Shown: positions 23,609-32,716, counted from the first letter of the stretch. The stretch is DNA of 33,413 bases from Caryophanales bacterium UBA7642 (GCA_002483745.1 DLIM01000032.1:3216-36628), one strand, 5' to 3'. Program-made: numbers and translations. Notes: generated from the sequence alone by a model not told the origin.

Positions 23609-23617
23609 AATATAGCA
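23609..23617 (-). promoter_or_regulatory. Extended -10 promoter of rnhC
   Basis: On the minus strand TGC-TATATT is found at 23609-23617; no strong -35 is seen. The leader would be short and contains the GAGGAA ribosome site. Confidence 0.55.
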
Positions 23618-23664
23618 CAAAAGCTAACTATTCTAAGTCAATAAGCGCAAAGTGCCTTTATTTG

Positions 23665-23673
23665 TGTTAAAAT
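23665..23673 (+). promoter_or_regulatory. Extended -10 promoter of mutS2, nearly leaderless
   Basis: TGT-TAAAAT (23665-23673) ends 9 bases before the ATG at 23683; no ribosome site is present between them. Confidence 0.5.
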
Positions 23674-23682
23674 TTTTAAGCA

Positions 23683-26016
23683 ATGGAAGAAAATTACCTT
23701 AATTTTGAAATTGATGCTGTCATTAAAGAGTTAGATGGTTACTTTAGCCTTAACGGGTTAAAAGAATCTTTTACGATTGAAAACTACTTAGCTAAGTCAA
23801 AAGATGAATTAGAGCTAAATCATCAGTACTTAACAGAATTCTCTTTGTTCCTTCATGACGGGCATGAAATCAATATTCCTTCTCTCCTTGATATGAATCC
23901 GATTTTTGAGGAACTAGATAAAGGAATGACTCTTTCAGCCATTGAGCTTTCTAGTATTGCTGACTTATTAAGCTGCTCTAGCTATCTTTATGATCTTCTC
24001 TATGATAAGAAGGAATACTATCATCTAAATGATGATGCGCTAGACTTGAATCCCGTCGAACAGCTCAAGAGAGACTTGATTACCTGCATTGAGCCGGATA
24101 TGACTATCTCTGATTCTGCTAGCCCTAAATTAAGAGAAATCAGGACTACTAAAAGAGGTTTAGAAAGAAGCCTATCTAATATCATGAATACCTATAAGAA
24201 TAGGTATGCCAACTATCTTTCTAATGATGTCATCACTATCAAGGGCGGAGAAGAGGCTTTACCGATTAAAGCTTCCTCTAAGGGCTTTGTCAAAGGAACA
24301 ATTGTTTCTTATTCGGCTTCCGGAGAGACCGCTTTTATGGTCCCTTATGAAGTTATCGATCTAAGAAACAAGCTTTCTAATGTCAAGCAGGAAGAAGGGG
24401 ATGAAATCATTAAAGTCTTAGCCGACTTATCAAGTAAAGCCAGTAAGCAGTTAAAGTATTTAAAGAGAGACTATGAAATCATCTTTACTTTTGATCGCTA
24501 CTTAGGTGCGGTCAGATTCGGCAATTCCTATCAAGGCTGCATTGCCTCTCTATCAGACAAAGAACTTACTTTGAAGTCTTTGTTCCATCCACTCCTGAAA
24601 GCTAAAACTATTGTTACTAACTCCTTGTCTTTAGGAAACAGTAACCCTAAAGCTTTGCTGATTACCGGTCCTAACGCGGGCGGTAAATCCGTCTTCATCA
24701 AGGCTGTAGCCTTATCAGTGATGATGGATAAGCTGGGTCTACTAGTACCCTGCAAAGATGAAGCCAAGATACCTTATTTAGATAATGTCTATTTTTTAGG
24801 CGGAGATAATCAATCCGTGATGGATAACCTTTCTACTTTCTCCAGTCATATCATGGGCATCAAAGGAATCCTTGATAGAGCCACTAAGGACTCTTTAGTC
24901 ATCATTGATGAAGTAGGCGAAGGTACTTCACCAAAAGACGGTGAAGCCTTAGGTGTCGCACTTTTAAAGTACTTTGAAAGGCTTAACTCCTATACTCTTT
25001 TGACTTCCCACTTTGATGGCTTAAAAATCTATGCCGCTAGCGATTCAAAGGCTCTAACGGGAGCTATGGAATTCAACACTGATTCCTTAAAGCCCACTTA
25101 CCGCCTTCTTTTGCATACCACTGGTAAGTCTTATGGTCTCCTTCTTGCCAAGAACTTAGGTATTAAACCTGAAATCATCAAGGATGCCACTGATTTTGAA
25201 GCCACCAGAGAGAATCAGGATACGGATGCCTTAATGGAAAGACTCACCGAACAGGAAAGCGAAAATGAGAAAAAAGCTAGGGAGCTAGACAACAAGAAGA
25301 AAGATCTTGATGCCATAATCCTTAAACGTGATCAGGCCATCAAAGCCCTCAATGAAGAAAAAGCCTCTATTCATGTTAAAGCAGAAGAGAAGATTAACCG
25401 CTTAGTCGATGAAAGAATTGCCCAGATCAACAAAGTCTGGGACAATAAGAGCACGAAGGCCACTTATTCCGATGTCTCCAAAGCTAAAGGTGAGCTCAAC
25501 AAGATGAAAGAAGTCGAAGCCCCGGTATTGGATGGCAAGCCTACCTTTGACTTGGCTGACTTAAAGCCTAATGACCTAGTCGAGGATGAAGATGGAAGAA
25601 GAGCCAAGGTTTTAGAAGTAAAGAAGAAGGAAGTCTTAGTCGACTTAGACGGCTTAAGATTTAGAAGGCCAATCCATGGTCTAAAAAAAGCTAGACTTAC
25701 CGTTAAAGACATCAAAAAGAAAAAGACCAATGAAGTCTCTGACTTTTCCTATATTCAGCTTGCTTCCTCCCAAGGTATTGAACTTAATATCATCGGCCTC
25801 TATGTCGATGAAGCAATGAGAAAAGTTGTTTCTTTCATTGATGAGGCAAGAGTACGGAAGCTTTCCATGATTAGAATTGTTCATGGGGCTGGCTCTTTCG
25901 CCTTAAAGAATGCTGTCTGGAAATACTTAGGTAACCATAAAGATTTCATCAAGGACTACCGTCTAGGCGGACAAGGAGAAGGCGGCTTAGGAGCCACAAT
26001 CGTCCATCTTAAATGA
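23683..26016 (+). CDS. mutS2: MutS2 (MutS-like ATPase with Smr domain)
   Basis: MutS2 acts on branched DNA to limit recombination and, in Bacillus, on collided ribosomes; it lacks the mismatch-recognition domain of MutS. The 777 residues show a helical core/clamp (about 1-300), Walker A GPNAGGKS (329-336), Walker B IIDEVGEGTSP (Asp409, Glu410), a Lys/Glu-rich coiled coil (about 510-600), a KOW-like linker and a C-terminal Smr domain (about 700-777). In that Smr domain the usual LDLRG is LNIIG, and HGKGTG is HGAGSF, so nuclease activity may be lost. The gene overlaps uvrC by 4 bases (ATGA), and the start lacks a ribosome site. Confidence 0.95.
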   Translation: MEENYLNFEIDAVIKELDGYFSLNGLKESFTIENYLAKSKDELELNHQYLTEFSLFLHDGHEINIPSLLDMNPIFEELDKGMTLSAIELSSIADLLSCSSYLYDLLYDKKEYYHLNDDALDLNPVEQLKRDLITCIEPDMTISDSASPKLREIRTTKRGLERSLSNIMNTYKNRYANYLSNDVITIKGGEEALPIKASSKGFVKGTIVSYSASGETAFMVPYEVIDLRNKLSNVKQEEGDEIIKVLADLSSKASKQLKYLKRDYEIIFTFDRYLGAVRFGNSYQGCIASLSDKELTLKSLFHPLLKAKTIVTNSLSLGNSNPKALLITGPNAGGKSVFIKAVALSVMMDKLGLLVPCKDEAKIPYLDNVYFLGGDNQSVMDNLSTFSSHIMGIKGILDRATKDSLVIIDEVGEGTSPKDGEALGVALLKYFERLNSYTLLTSHFDGLKIYAASDSKALTGAMEFNTDSLKPTYRLLLHTTGKSYGLLLAKNLGIKPEIIKDATDFEATRENQDTDALMERLTEQESENEKKARELDNKKKDLDAIILKRDQAIKALNEEKASIHVKAEEKINRLVDERIAQINKVWDNKSTKATYSDVSKAKGELNKMKEVEAPVLDGKPTFDLADLKPNDLVEDEDGRRAKVLEVKKKEVLVDLDGLRFRRPIHGLKKARLTVKDIKKKKTNEVSDFSYIQLASSQGIELNIIGLYVDEAMRKVVSFIDEARVRKLSMIRIVHGAGSFALKNAVWKYLGNHKDFIKDYRLGGQGEGGLGATIVHLK

Positions 26017-27839
26017 GCTATCTTGATTATCCGGTTCTAAAGCAAAAGATATCTCTCCTTCCTGACCGTCCTGGATCCTATCAGATGAAGGATAGTAACG
26101 GGACGATTATTTATGTTGGTAAAGCTAAGTCGTTAGTTAAAAGAGTCAAACAGTACTTCACCCGTCCCCAGCAGGGCAAAGTGATGAGAATGGTGATGGA
26201 AATCAGAGACTTTGATATCATTGAGACCCACACTGAAAAAGAGGCTCTTCTTTTAGAGATTTCTTTAATCCATAAATACTATCCTAAGTACAACATCATG
26301 CTGATGGATGATAGGATGTACCCTTATATTGCCTTAAAGAAGCAAGGTGATCCCTTCTTGAAGATTGCTAGAAACGATAAAGAAAAAGGCTATTTTTACT
26401 TTGGTCCTTTTCCTAATAGCTCAGAAGCCTATAAGATGATTAATCTTCTTAATAAGCTTTATCCTTTAAGAAAATGCCGTAATATTCCAAATAAGCCTTG
26501 CCTTTACTATCATCTAGGGCAGTGTCTAGCTCCTTGCATCAGGAAGATTGAGCCTAGCGAATATCAGAATATGGTAAATGATATCACAAGATTCCTGAAT
26601 GGTGAGACTGGTTCAATCCTAGCTAAATTAAAAGCCAAGATGAAGGAAGCCAGCACTAATCTGGAGTTTGAGAAAGCTAACGACTACAAAGAAACTATTT
26701 CTACTATCAATAACATCACTGCTAAACAGAAGATTCTCTTTGAGGATCATGTTTCCCGTGATGTTTTAGGCTACTCTATCAGGGAAGGCTATATTTGCGT
26801 AGTCTTCCTGCTTTATCGAAAAGGCGTACTGTTAGGTAAAAACGCCTATGTAGAGGAGTTAGAGGATGACTTGAATGATACATTAGAGAATATGGTCGTT
26901 CAATTCTATGATAAGCATCCTGATAAGCCAAAAGAGTTAATAGTTCCGGATAAAGGAATTATTCCGGTCTTAAAGGAAGCCTTAGACTTTGAGGTTATCT
27001 CCCCAACTAGAGGCAAGAAGAAAGACTTGATGGCAATGGCATTAGAGAATGCCAAGCAATCCCTGGACACACATTTCCAGACGGCAAGGCTTACTGATAA
27101 TGTCTTATCCTTATTAGAAGAATTGCAGCAGAAATTAGGTTTAAAGAAAACACCTTTAGATATTGAGCTATATGATAACTCACATACAACCGGTTATGAC
27201 TGTGTAGGCGCAATGGTTAAATACATCAATGGGGAAAAGGCTCCGGAGCTCTACCGTAAATACAAAATCAATCAGCCTAACAAAGAAGATGACTTAGCTA
27301 GTATGAGAGAAGTCCTAACGAGAAGATTCACTCGCCTCAAAGAAGAAAAAGATAAGCTACCAGACTTAGTCATTGTTGATGGCGGGTTTAATCAATGTGA
27401 GATAGCTTTAGAAGTCAAAGAGAAAGTTGGTATTGATATTCCAATAGCTGGTTTAGCTAAGAATGACAAACATGAGACTGATACTTTGATTAATGCAGAT
27501 ACCGGTGAAGAAATTCCTTTAAATAAAGGCTCTTCCCTGTTCTTCCTTTTAATGAGGATGCAGGATGAAGTCCACCGATTTGCTATCACCTATCATCGGT
27601 CTTCTCGCTCTAAGTCTGCTTTCAAAACTATCTATGATGATATCAATGGAATTGGCAAGAAGCGAAAAGAGAAGCTGCTGGATTTATATCCGACCATGGA
27701 TTCTCTTGATGGCATCAAAGAAGAGGAACTGGAACAGTTAGTCCCATCCGTAGCTGCTAAGGAGATTCTAGCTAAAAGAGATAGCTATTTTGAAGACGTT
27801 AAAGAGATTGAAGAGCATCAAAAGAAATTAGTTAAATGA
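26013..27839 (+). CDS. uvrC: Excinuclease ABC subunit C
   Basis: UvrC makes both incisions beside a bulky DNA lesion in nucleotide excision repair, working with UvrA and UvrB elsewhere in the genome. The 608 residues contain a GIY-YIG nuclease domain (about 14-95; the motif pair appears as GSYQMKD and IIYVGKA), four cysteines in the region CRNIPNKPC and CLAPC, a UVR segment for UvrB contact (about 205-240, MKEASTNLEFEKANDYK), the RNase H-like nuclease domain (about 380-545, with ELYDNSH and LVIVDGG) and paired helix-hairpin-helix motifs (about 545-600, INGIGKKRKEKLL). All domains are complete. It is translationally coupled to mutS2. Confidence 0.97.
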   Translation: MSYLDYPVLKQKISLLPDRPGSYQMKDSNGTIIYVGKAKSLVKRVKQYFTRPQQGKVMRMVMEIRDFDIIETHTEKEALLLEISLIHKYYPKYNIMLMDDRMYPYIALKKQGDPFLKIARNDKEKGYFYFGPFPNSSEAYKMINLLNKLYPLRKCRNIPNKPCLYYHLGQCLAPCIRKIEPSEYQNMVNDITRFLNGETGSILAKLKAKMKEASTNLEFEKANDYKETISTINNITAKQKILFEDHVSRDVLGYSIREGYICVVFLLYRKGVLLGKNAYVEELEDDLNDTLENMVVQFYDKHPDKPKELIVPDKGIIPVLKEALDFEVISPTRGKKKDLMAMALENAKQSLDTHFQTARLTDNVLSLLEELQQKLGLKKTPLDIELYDNSHTTGYDCVGAMVKYINGEKAPELYRKYKINQPNKEDDLASMREVLTRRFTRLKEEKDKLPDLVIVDGGFNQCEIALEVKEKVGIDIPIAGLAKNDKHETDTLINADTGEEIPLNKGSSLFFLLMRMQDEVHRFAITYHRSSRSKSAFKTIYDDINGIGKKRKEKLLDLYPTMDSLDGIKEEELEQLVPSVAAKEILAKRDSYFEDVKEIEEHQKKLVK

Positions 27840-27872
27840 AGCAATAAGTTCCAACTAGCGTGTAATTCAAAT

Positions 27873-28145
27873 ATGAACAAATATGAAAAGCTTTGTAAAA
27901 AGTCTTTTAGCAATAATTTATTTTTTGATGCCTTAGGGGATGTTGGCATCACCTTAGGATTCATTCCCTTTTTGCTTTTCTTTTTAGTTTTTTTAAACTA
28001 TATATCATTAGAGTCTATCGTAAAGTTTTCTAACCTACTCTCTTTTATGTCTATAGCAGGCGATTTGTCTTTGCTTCTTTACCTCATCACTTTTATTTTT
28101 ACCTTAAAGAGTGATAACTCTTCAAGGAAAGCGGCTTTCTACTAA
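27873..28145 (+). CDS. Small membrane protein, first of a stop-start triplet
   Basis: The 90 residues hold two membrane segments (about 30-47, GFIPFLLFFLVFLNYI, and about 66-82, LSLLLYLITFIFTL) after a charged N-terminus. I do not recognise the family. The TAA stop is followed without a gap by the ATG of the next ORF in the same frame. No convincing Shine-Dalgarno sequence precedes it; it begins 33 bases after uvrC. Confidence 0.55.
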   Translation: MNKYEKLCKKSFSNNLFFDALGDVGITLGFIPFLLFFLVFLNYISLESIVKFSNLLSFMSIAGDLSLLLYLITFIFTLKSDNSSRKAAFY

Positions 28146-28568
28146 ATGGCTTTAGGTCTTATCTATTATATTTCGACAATGTCTGTTTTTTTGGTTTTCT
28201 ATTATTACGGAGATAAAAATGAGTTACTTCTTTCTTTAGTTAAATCTATGTTCCCGGATAATTATTTACTAAGTATTTCAGCTTTTATGTTTCTCTATTA
28301 CTTTCTCTTCCATGGTCAAGAATTCAAGAAGCCGACTAAAGCTAAAAAGACTTGGTTTAGATTGGCTTCTTTTATCCCTTTAATCTATATTTTGGTCTCT
28401 TATGTCTTATCTGCCTTAGATGAAGCCAGTATCATTTCTATTCCTTATTTAGTCTCTACACTTTTAAGTTGTCAGTTCTTCCTTCAAGAGGTAGTTGGAT
28501 TAGTAGTTATCTATTTCTTCTACTTCTTAAGAAGAAAAGATATTAAAGCAGGTAAGAAGCCTAAATAA
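28146..28568 (+). CDS. Membrane protein, second of a stop-start triplet
   Basis: The 140 residues contain about four membrane segments: LGLIYYISTMSVFLVFYY, LSISAFMFLYYFLF, ASFIPLIYILVSYVLSAL and LQEVVGLVVIYFFYFL. The tail is basic (RRKDIKAGKKPK). The family is not recognised. Its ATG directly follows the TAA of the preceding ORF in the same frame, and its own TAA is directly followed by the next ATG. An AAGGAAA lies 15 bases before the start, too far to be ideal. Confidence 0.6.
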   Translation: MALGLIYYISTMSVFLVFYYYGDKNELLLSLVKSMFPDNYLLSISAFMFLYYFLFHGQEFKKPTKAKKTWFRLASFIPLIYILVSYVLSALDEASIISIPYLVSTLLSCQFFLQEVVGLVVIYFFYFLRRKDIKAGKKPK

Positions 28569-28907
28569 ATGAATGAATATAGTCAGACAGTACAGAACAC
28601 TTTAATTTCTTCATTAGTAATCTTCCTCTCAGTCCTCGATTGGCTATTAACTACTTTTATTTCACCAATATTAGGTAACGCAACCACCATTCTTCAAATT
28701 GGAAATATGAAATGGTCTTTTGTTCTTTTACCTATATTTATCTTCTACAATAATGATAACAGTGAAGATAAATATTCAAAGACTGCTAAGTTCTTGGATT
28801 GGTATTATACCGAGGCTTATGTAGCCTTAGCTATTGTCTATGTAATCCTCTTTATATGTGTTCCACCTTCCAGTGATCAGAGTTTAGCAATGCTTTTTAT
28901 TCATTAG
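28569..28907 (+). CDS. Small membrane protein, third of a stop-start triplet
   Basis: The 112 residues have about three hydrophobic segments (ISSLVIFLSVLDWLL, WSFVLLPIFIFY, YVALAIVYVILFICV). The family is not recognised. Like the two ORFs before it, it is in the same frame, following a single TAA. It has no evident ribosome site, so its translation probably depends on ribosomes finishing the preceding ORF. No terminator is seen after it. Confidence 0.55.
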   Translation: MNEYSQTVQNTLISSLVIFLSVLDWLLTTFISPILGNATTILQIGNMKWSFVLLPIFIFYNNDNSEDKYSKTAKFLDWYYTEAYVALAIVYVILFICVPPSSDQSLAMLFIH

Positions 28908-29005
28908 TTTTACTATTTCTGTACAATAACTTCATTCTTTCTATAATCATTTCGCTTTAATTTAGTTGAAAAATCTTATGTCATAATGTTAATGAGGAAT
29001 TAACT

Positions 29006-29465
29006 ATGAAAAAGATGAATTTAATGTTAGTGTCATTAGCTGCTCTTACGTTAGGTTTAGTTTCCTGTGGAACCGATACCAAAGCCAATTCTGACTTTAG
29101 TACCACCTTTAAAGATGTCGAGAGCGAAGAAGTATATGAAAACGATGCTGAAACAAAGATTTATTATGCTGAAATTCTTTTCATTAACGCTAAAGAAGAT
29201 AAATCCCTGAGTCTTCAGGCAAATTGCAACTGAAGTTTCCTCTAAGACTGCCTACACTGACACCAAGTTTATTTTCGGTTGGGGTATCTCTTCCATAACG
29301 ATTAATGGAGAGACCGAAACAGTCAAAACTGCTAAGTATGTAACTACCGAGGAAATTCCTGTTAACCAGGCCTTAACTCTTAAAATCTTTTTTGGAGTAA
29401 CTGGCTGGGATAGCTCTTATACCTTCACTTATGATGGCTATTCTGTCGGTCAGTATAAGAAATAA
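29006..29465 (+). pseudogene. Small lipoprotein gene disrupted by a frameshift
   Basis: A GAGGAA ribosome site and ATG at 29006 open a lipoprotein with lipobox LVSC (lipidated Cys near residue 21). The frame ends at TGA 29231 after 75 residues, but the +1 frame takes over from about 29211 and runs to TAA 29465, encoding IATEVSSKTAYTDTKF and later VTGWDSSYTFTYDGYSVG, a coherent hydrophilic beta-rich tail. Removing one base in GGCAAA (29218-29223) would restore a single protein of about 152 residues. No slippery site is recognisable, so mutation or a sequence error is more likely than recoding. The terminator at 29491 closes the unit. Function unknown. Confidence 0.7.
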
Positions 29466-29490
29466 GGATTCAATTGTTAGTTTATAGAAT

Positions 29491-29517
29491 AAAAGCAGTC
29501 TGTTTTAGACTGCTTTT
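29491..29517. terminator. Bidirectional terminator between convergent genes
   Basis: AAAAGCAGTCT (29491-29501) and AGACTGCTTTT (29507-29517) form a perfect 11-bp stem with a five-base loop, serving the plus-strand lipoprotein gene and the minus-strand NUDIX gene, whose stop codon is inside the hairpin. Confidence 0.9.
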
Positions 29518-29903
29518 ACTTTACTCTTAATCAAGGCCTCAATTATCAGTTTGTCAGGCGGTAAAAGATTATAATTTTTAGTTTCACTTAAATAGACCCA
29601 TTCTCCATCTTCGTGCTCTAATAATTCTAGATGAGGATTGATTAGATGGGTAAGATAAACATCCATTGATAGGTGAAAGCTTGGGTAATCATATTCAATT
29701 GTGGTTAAGAAACTATCTACTTTGATAGAAGCATCTAATTCTTCTTTGATTTCTCTTATAACAGTATCAGAGCTTTTCTCATTAGGCTCGACTTTCCCGC
29801 CTGGGAATTCATAAAAGCCTTTAAATTCGCCATAGCCTCTTTGAGCTATGAAGATTTTCTTTTCTTTGATAATGACTGCTGCTGAAACCTTAATGTTTTT
29901 CAT
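29505..29903 (-). CDS. NUDIX hydrolase (MutT-type nucleotide pyrophosphohydrolase)
   Basis: The protein (132 residues) should hydrolyse a nucleoside triphosphate, such as 8-oxo-dGTP, to the monophosphate. The NUDIX box is Gly36-x5-Glu42-x7-Arg50-Glu51-x2-Glu54-Glu55; the Gly that usually follows EEx is replaced (EELDA), a deviation not needed for metal binding. The AQRGYGEFKGFYEFPGGKVE opening is typical of MutT-like dNTP pyrophosphohydrolases. It starts inside the helicase gene (14-base overlap), so the two are co-expressed and presumably work in one pathway. Its stop is within the terminator at 29491-29517. Confidence 0.9.
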   Translation of the reverse strand: MKNIKVSAAVIIKEKKIFIAQRGYGEFKGFYEFPGGKVEPNEKSSDTVIREIKEELDASIKVDSFLTTIEYDYPSFHLSMDVYLTHLINPHLELLEHEDGEWVYLSETKNYNLLPPDKLIIEALIKSKVKAV

Positions 29904-32709
29904 TGCTGTAATCTGATACTAACAAATCTTCCTGATAGATTTTCTCAATTGGATGATCAAGGATGACATCAAATAGAAGGGTCTTACCAGGATTAGATGT
30001 CTCTCGAGGATTAGTTAAGGTTCCTTCCCCGACATAGGTGAAAGGCAAAGTAATATTGTCTTCAGTCTTAACTTTCCTAACAAAGATTCCGGCTCTTTTC
30101 ATTTTTAAGACACCTAAACCTTTAGTGGAGGTTAAAGTACAGCCAGTCTCGCTTTCCCACTGCAGGACTTTAGGAGAGAGGAATTTATCCTGATAATTAA
30201 GCCTTTCTTCTACTGTCTTATCCTTCTTTAATCCGACATAAAGGTAACCATGGTCATACATGATTAGAGTTCCCTTCATATAAACTAAAGAATTCTGATT
30301 AAGTGCCATTAAAGACTGTTTGATGCTATAGGTGCCATATAGTTTTAAAGGTCCAGCAAAGTCTCCAAATTCAGAGCGATTTCTTTCTAATCCATAATTT
30401 AATAAGTCAGTTAGATGGATAATGAATTCCTTTGAGAAACCACTGGTATCTAGATGGTAATAGCCATTATTGAAAGAGACAAAGATTTTCTTCTTATGCT
30501 GATCATTCAAAGAGAAAAGCTTTCCCTGCAAGAACTTTAAAGCATTAGTAAACTGCTCTTCTTTAATGTCACTTATATAACCTAAGATGGCTTCCTTTAA
30601 TTCAGTTTCAGTCTTATCTCCTTGGATTAAAGACAGAAGTATTGAGTAGTCATCCGGTCTAACTAAAGGAAGAATACTGGATAAGTCTTCAAGAAGAGTT
30701 ATCTCATCTTCAGTAAAAGCCGGAAGATTCTTTTCGTTAGCCTTCTTTAAGAAATTGTAGTAGCACTTATTCTCCCTGCCATCCATTTTTGAATTAATGA
30801 ATCTCATTAAGTCTGGAGCACAGGAGTTATCAAGGTAATCCATATGGGTAGGATAGTTATCGACGCACTTCAAATAGTCCTTAAACTTTTCATAGTCGCC
30901 TAAAAGGAAATCTTTTCGATTGAAGTTAGTACTCTGGATGTAGTTTAAGACTTCTTCCTTGGACTTTTCATCCATATGGATTTCAATGGGAAGATTAAGT
31001 TCCTTAAAGTCGTTCTGAACAAAAGTTTTCAATTGTGCTTTTTCTATAATCGAATTAGGTTTAAGGCTAGATAGAGCTAAAGCAATCTGAACACTTCTCT
31101 CATAGCTGTTACCGATAAAGTCCAGAATAGTCAGATATGATTTTCCAGGGTATTTTCTAAGACCTCTTCCTAACTGCTGAATGAAGATAGTCTGGGACTG
31201 AGTGGGTCTTAAAAAGAGAACCATATTGATGGCTGGGATATCGACTCCTTCATTAAGGATATCAACTGCAAAGATGATATCCAGAGGATTGTTCTCATCA
31301 GCTAAATCATTAAAGGCTTTTAGTCTTTCACCTGTATCGTTAGTGCCAGTAAGATAAGTGGAATGATAACCAAGTTCATTCATATTCTGGCTCATCAGCA
31401 TAGCATGAGTAACTGACCGACAGAAACCGATAGCTTTTAGTTTTCCCTTCGGCTGATACTTCTTAATCTGGCTATCGACAAACTGACAGTGCTCAGGAGC
31501 AATGATCTGGTCAATCATTCTTTCTGAGTCAGTCTTATCTAATGAGTAATCGACGCTTTCATCACGGATAGCGTAATATTTAAAAGGAACTATCAGATCG
31601 TTTGTTAAAGCTTCTCCAATTGATAAAGAATAGGGAATGTTGTTATCAAATACTTTTAAGACATCGGCGTTATCCATTCGATTAGGAGTAGCGGTTAATC
31701 CTAAAAGGAATTCCGGATTGAAATGCTGGATGATCTTCTGATAGGATTCAGCCGTGGAATGGTGGCATTCATCTAAGATGATATAGTCAAACTCCTTAGA
31801 ATCAAACATCTCTAAATGTCTTGATAACTCACTATTAGTAGCAAAGAGAAAATCACAATCTAATTCTTTCTTGTCCCCAGTGAAAAGGCCAAATGTATAT
31901 TTTCCTTTGCCAAAGACATTAATAAAGGACTTTCTGGCATCTTCAAGAATACTTTCCCTATGAACTACATAAAGAAGTCTTTTAGCGCCGAAGTTCAAAG
32001 CATCAAAAGCCGCCAGATACGTTTTACCAGAACCAGTAGCAGCTACAATTAGGGCTTTATTAGCACCCATATCACGGTATCTTCTTAAATCCTTTAAGGC
32101 CGACTTTTGCATATAGTTAGGTTTAATAGTGGAAGAAGTTAAAGCTAAAGAGTAATCCATATCCCATCTTTCAACAGCATAAGCTAGTCTTATTTGATAA
32201 GCCTTTATTAAATCAGTAGTTAATGGAAGGGTCTTACTATAAAGATAATTGAACTCATTCAGGCTTACCTGATAGGTGTTGAATCTAGTCTTATCGAATA
32301 AAGAAACATCCCATTCAATATTCTTAAGAAGGGCAAATCTCGTAATATTTGAAGAACCTACTATCAGTTCAAAAGAATCAGAGTATTCAAATAAGTAGCC
32401 TTTACAGTGGAAGCCATTATCATCAAAACAGTCCATATCAAAATGGCATGTGAAGTTAGAATATTTATTCTGCCATCCTAAGAAAGTCTCTAACGATCCA
32501 ACATCAGTGAAGTTCTGATAGGCAGAAGTAATAAAAGTGCCTTTAACACCTCTACTTAAAGCCTCTTCAATATCTTTCTCTAAAAGAATCAAGCCAGCTT
32601 TCTTAATAAAAGAAACAGAAAAGTAAAAAGAAGTACATCTTTTAAGACTGTCTTTTATTTTATTTAAGAATGACGGTTTAGACCGGTTTGTTAAAAAGGC
32701 ATTTTCCAT
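29890..32709 (-). CDS. PLD-like / superfamily 2 helicase / DUF3427 protein
   Basis: This 939-residue protein combines an N-terminal phospholipase-D-like nuclease module (His101, Lys103, GSSN 118-121; one HKD motif only), a superfamily 2 helicase core with Walker A AATGSGKT (223-230), DECH (313-316), GLTATP and QQLGRGLRKYPGK (motif VI), and a C-terminal DUF3427 region (about 600-930). The family occurs widely and unevenly in Bacillota, often next to or fused to a NUDIX domain. A role in DNA processing or defence against foreign DNA is plausible but not proven. The start at 32709 has TATAAT 7 bases upstream and no ribosome site. It overlaps the NUDIX gene and is divergent from the YkgJ-like gene. 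Confidence 0.88.
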   Translation of the reverse strand: MENAFLTNRSKPSFLNKIKDSLKRCTSFYFSVSFIKKAGLILLEKDIEEALSRGVKGTFITSAYQNFTDVGSLETFLGWQNKYSNFTCHFDMDCFDDNGFHCKGYLFEYSDSFELIVGSSNITRFALLKNIEWDVSLFDKTRFNTYQVSLNEFNYLYSKTLPLTTDLIKAYQIRLAYAVERWDMDYSLALTSSTIKPNYMQKSALKDLRRYRDMGANKALIVAATGSGKTYLAAFDALNFGAKRLLYVVHRESILEDARKSFINVFGKGKYTFGLFTGDKKELDCDFLFATNSELSRHLEMFDSKEFDYIILDECHHSTAESYQKIIQHFNPEFLLGLTATPNRMDNADVLKVFDNNIPYSLSIGEALTNDLIVPFKYYAIRDESVDYSLDKTDSERMIDQIIAPEHCQFVDSQIKKYQPKGKLKAIGFCRSVTHAMLMSQNMNELGYHSTYLTGTNDTGERLKAFNDLADENNPLDIIFAVDILNEGVDIPAINMVLFLRPTQSQTIFIQQLGRGLRKYPGKSYLTILDFIGNSYERSVQIALALSSLKPNSIIEKAQLKTFVQNDFKELNLPIEIHMDEKSKEEVLNYIQSTNFNRKDFLLGDYEKFKDYLKCVDNYPTHMDYLDNSCAPDLMRFINSKMDGRENKCYYNFLKKANEKNLPAFTEDEITLLEDLSSILPLVRPDDYSILLSLIQGDKTETELKEAILGYISDIKEEQFTNALKFLQGKLFSLNDQHKKKIFVSFNNGYYHLDTSGFSKEFIIHLTDLLNYGLERNRSEFGDFAGPLKLYGTYSIKQSLMALNQNSLVYMKGTLIMYDHGYLYVGLKKDKTVEERLNYQDKFLSPKVLQWESETGCTLTSTKGLGVLKMKRAGIFVRKVKTEDNITLPFTYVGEGTLTNPRETSNPGKTLLFDVILDHPIEKIYQEDLLVSDYSNEKH

Positions 32710-32716
32710 TAGATCA

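Noticed and set aside
27873..28907. Recoding of UAA as a sense codon in this genome
   Set aside because: Many intact genes here end at UAA at the expected length, so general reassignment is excluded; only local read-through remains possible.
28569..28907. Toxin-antitoxin pair or holin among the small membrane ORFs
   Set aside because: No toxin, antitoxin or phage lysis motif and no phage genes nearby.
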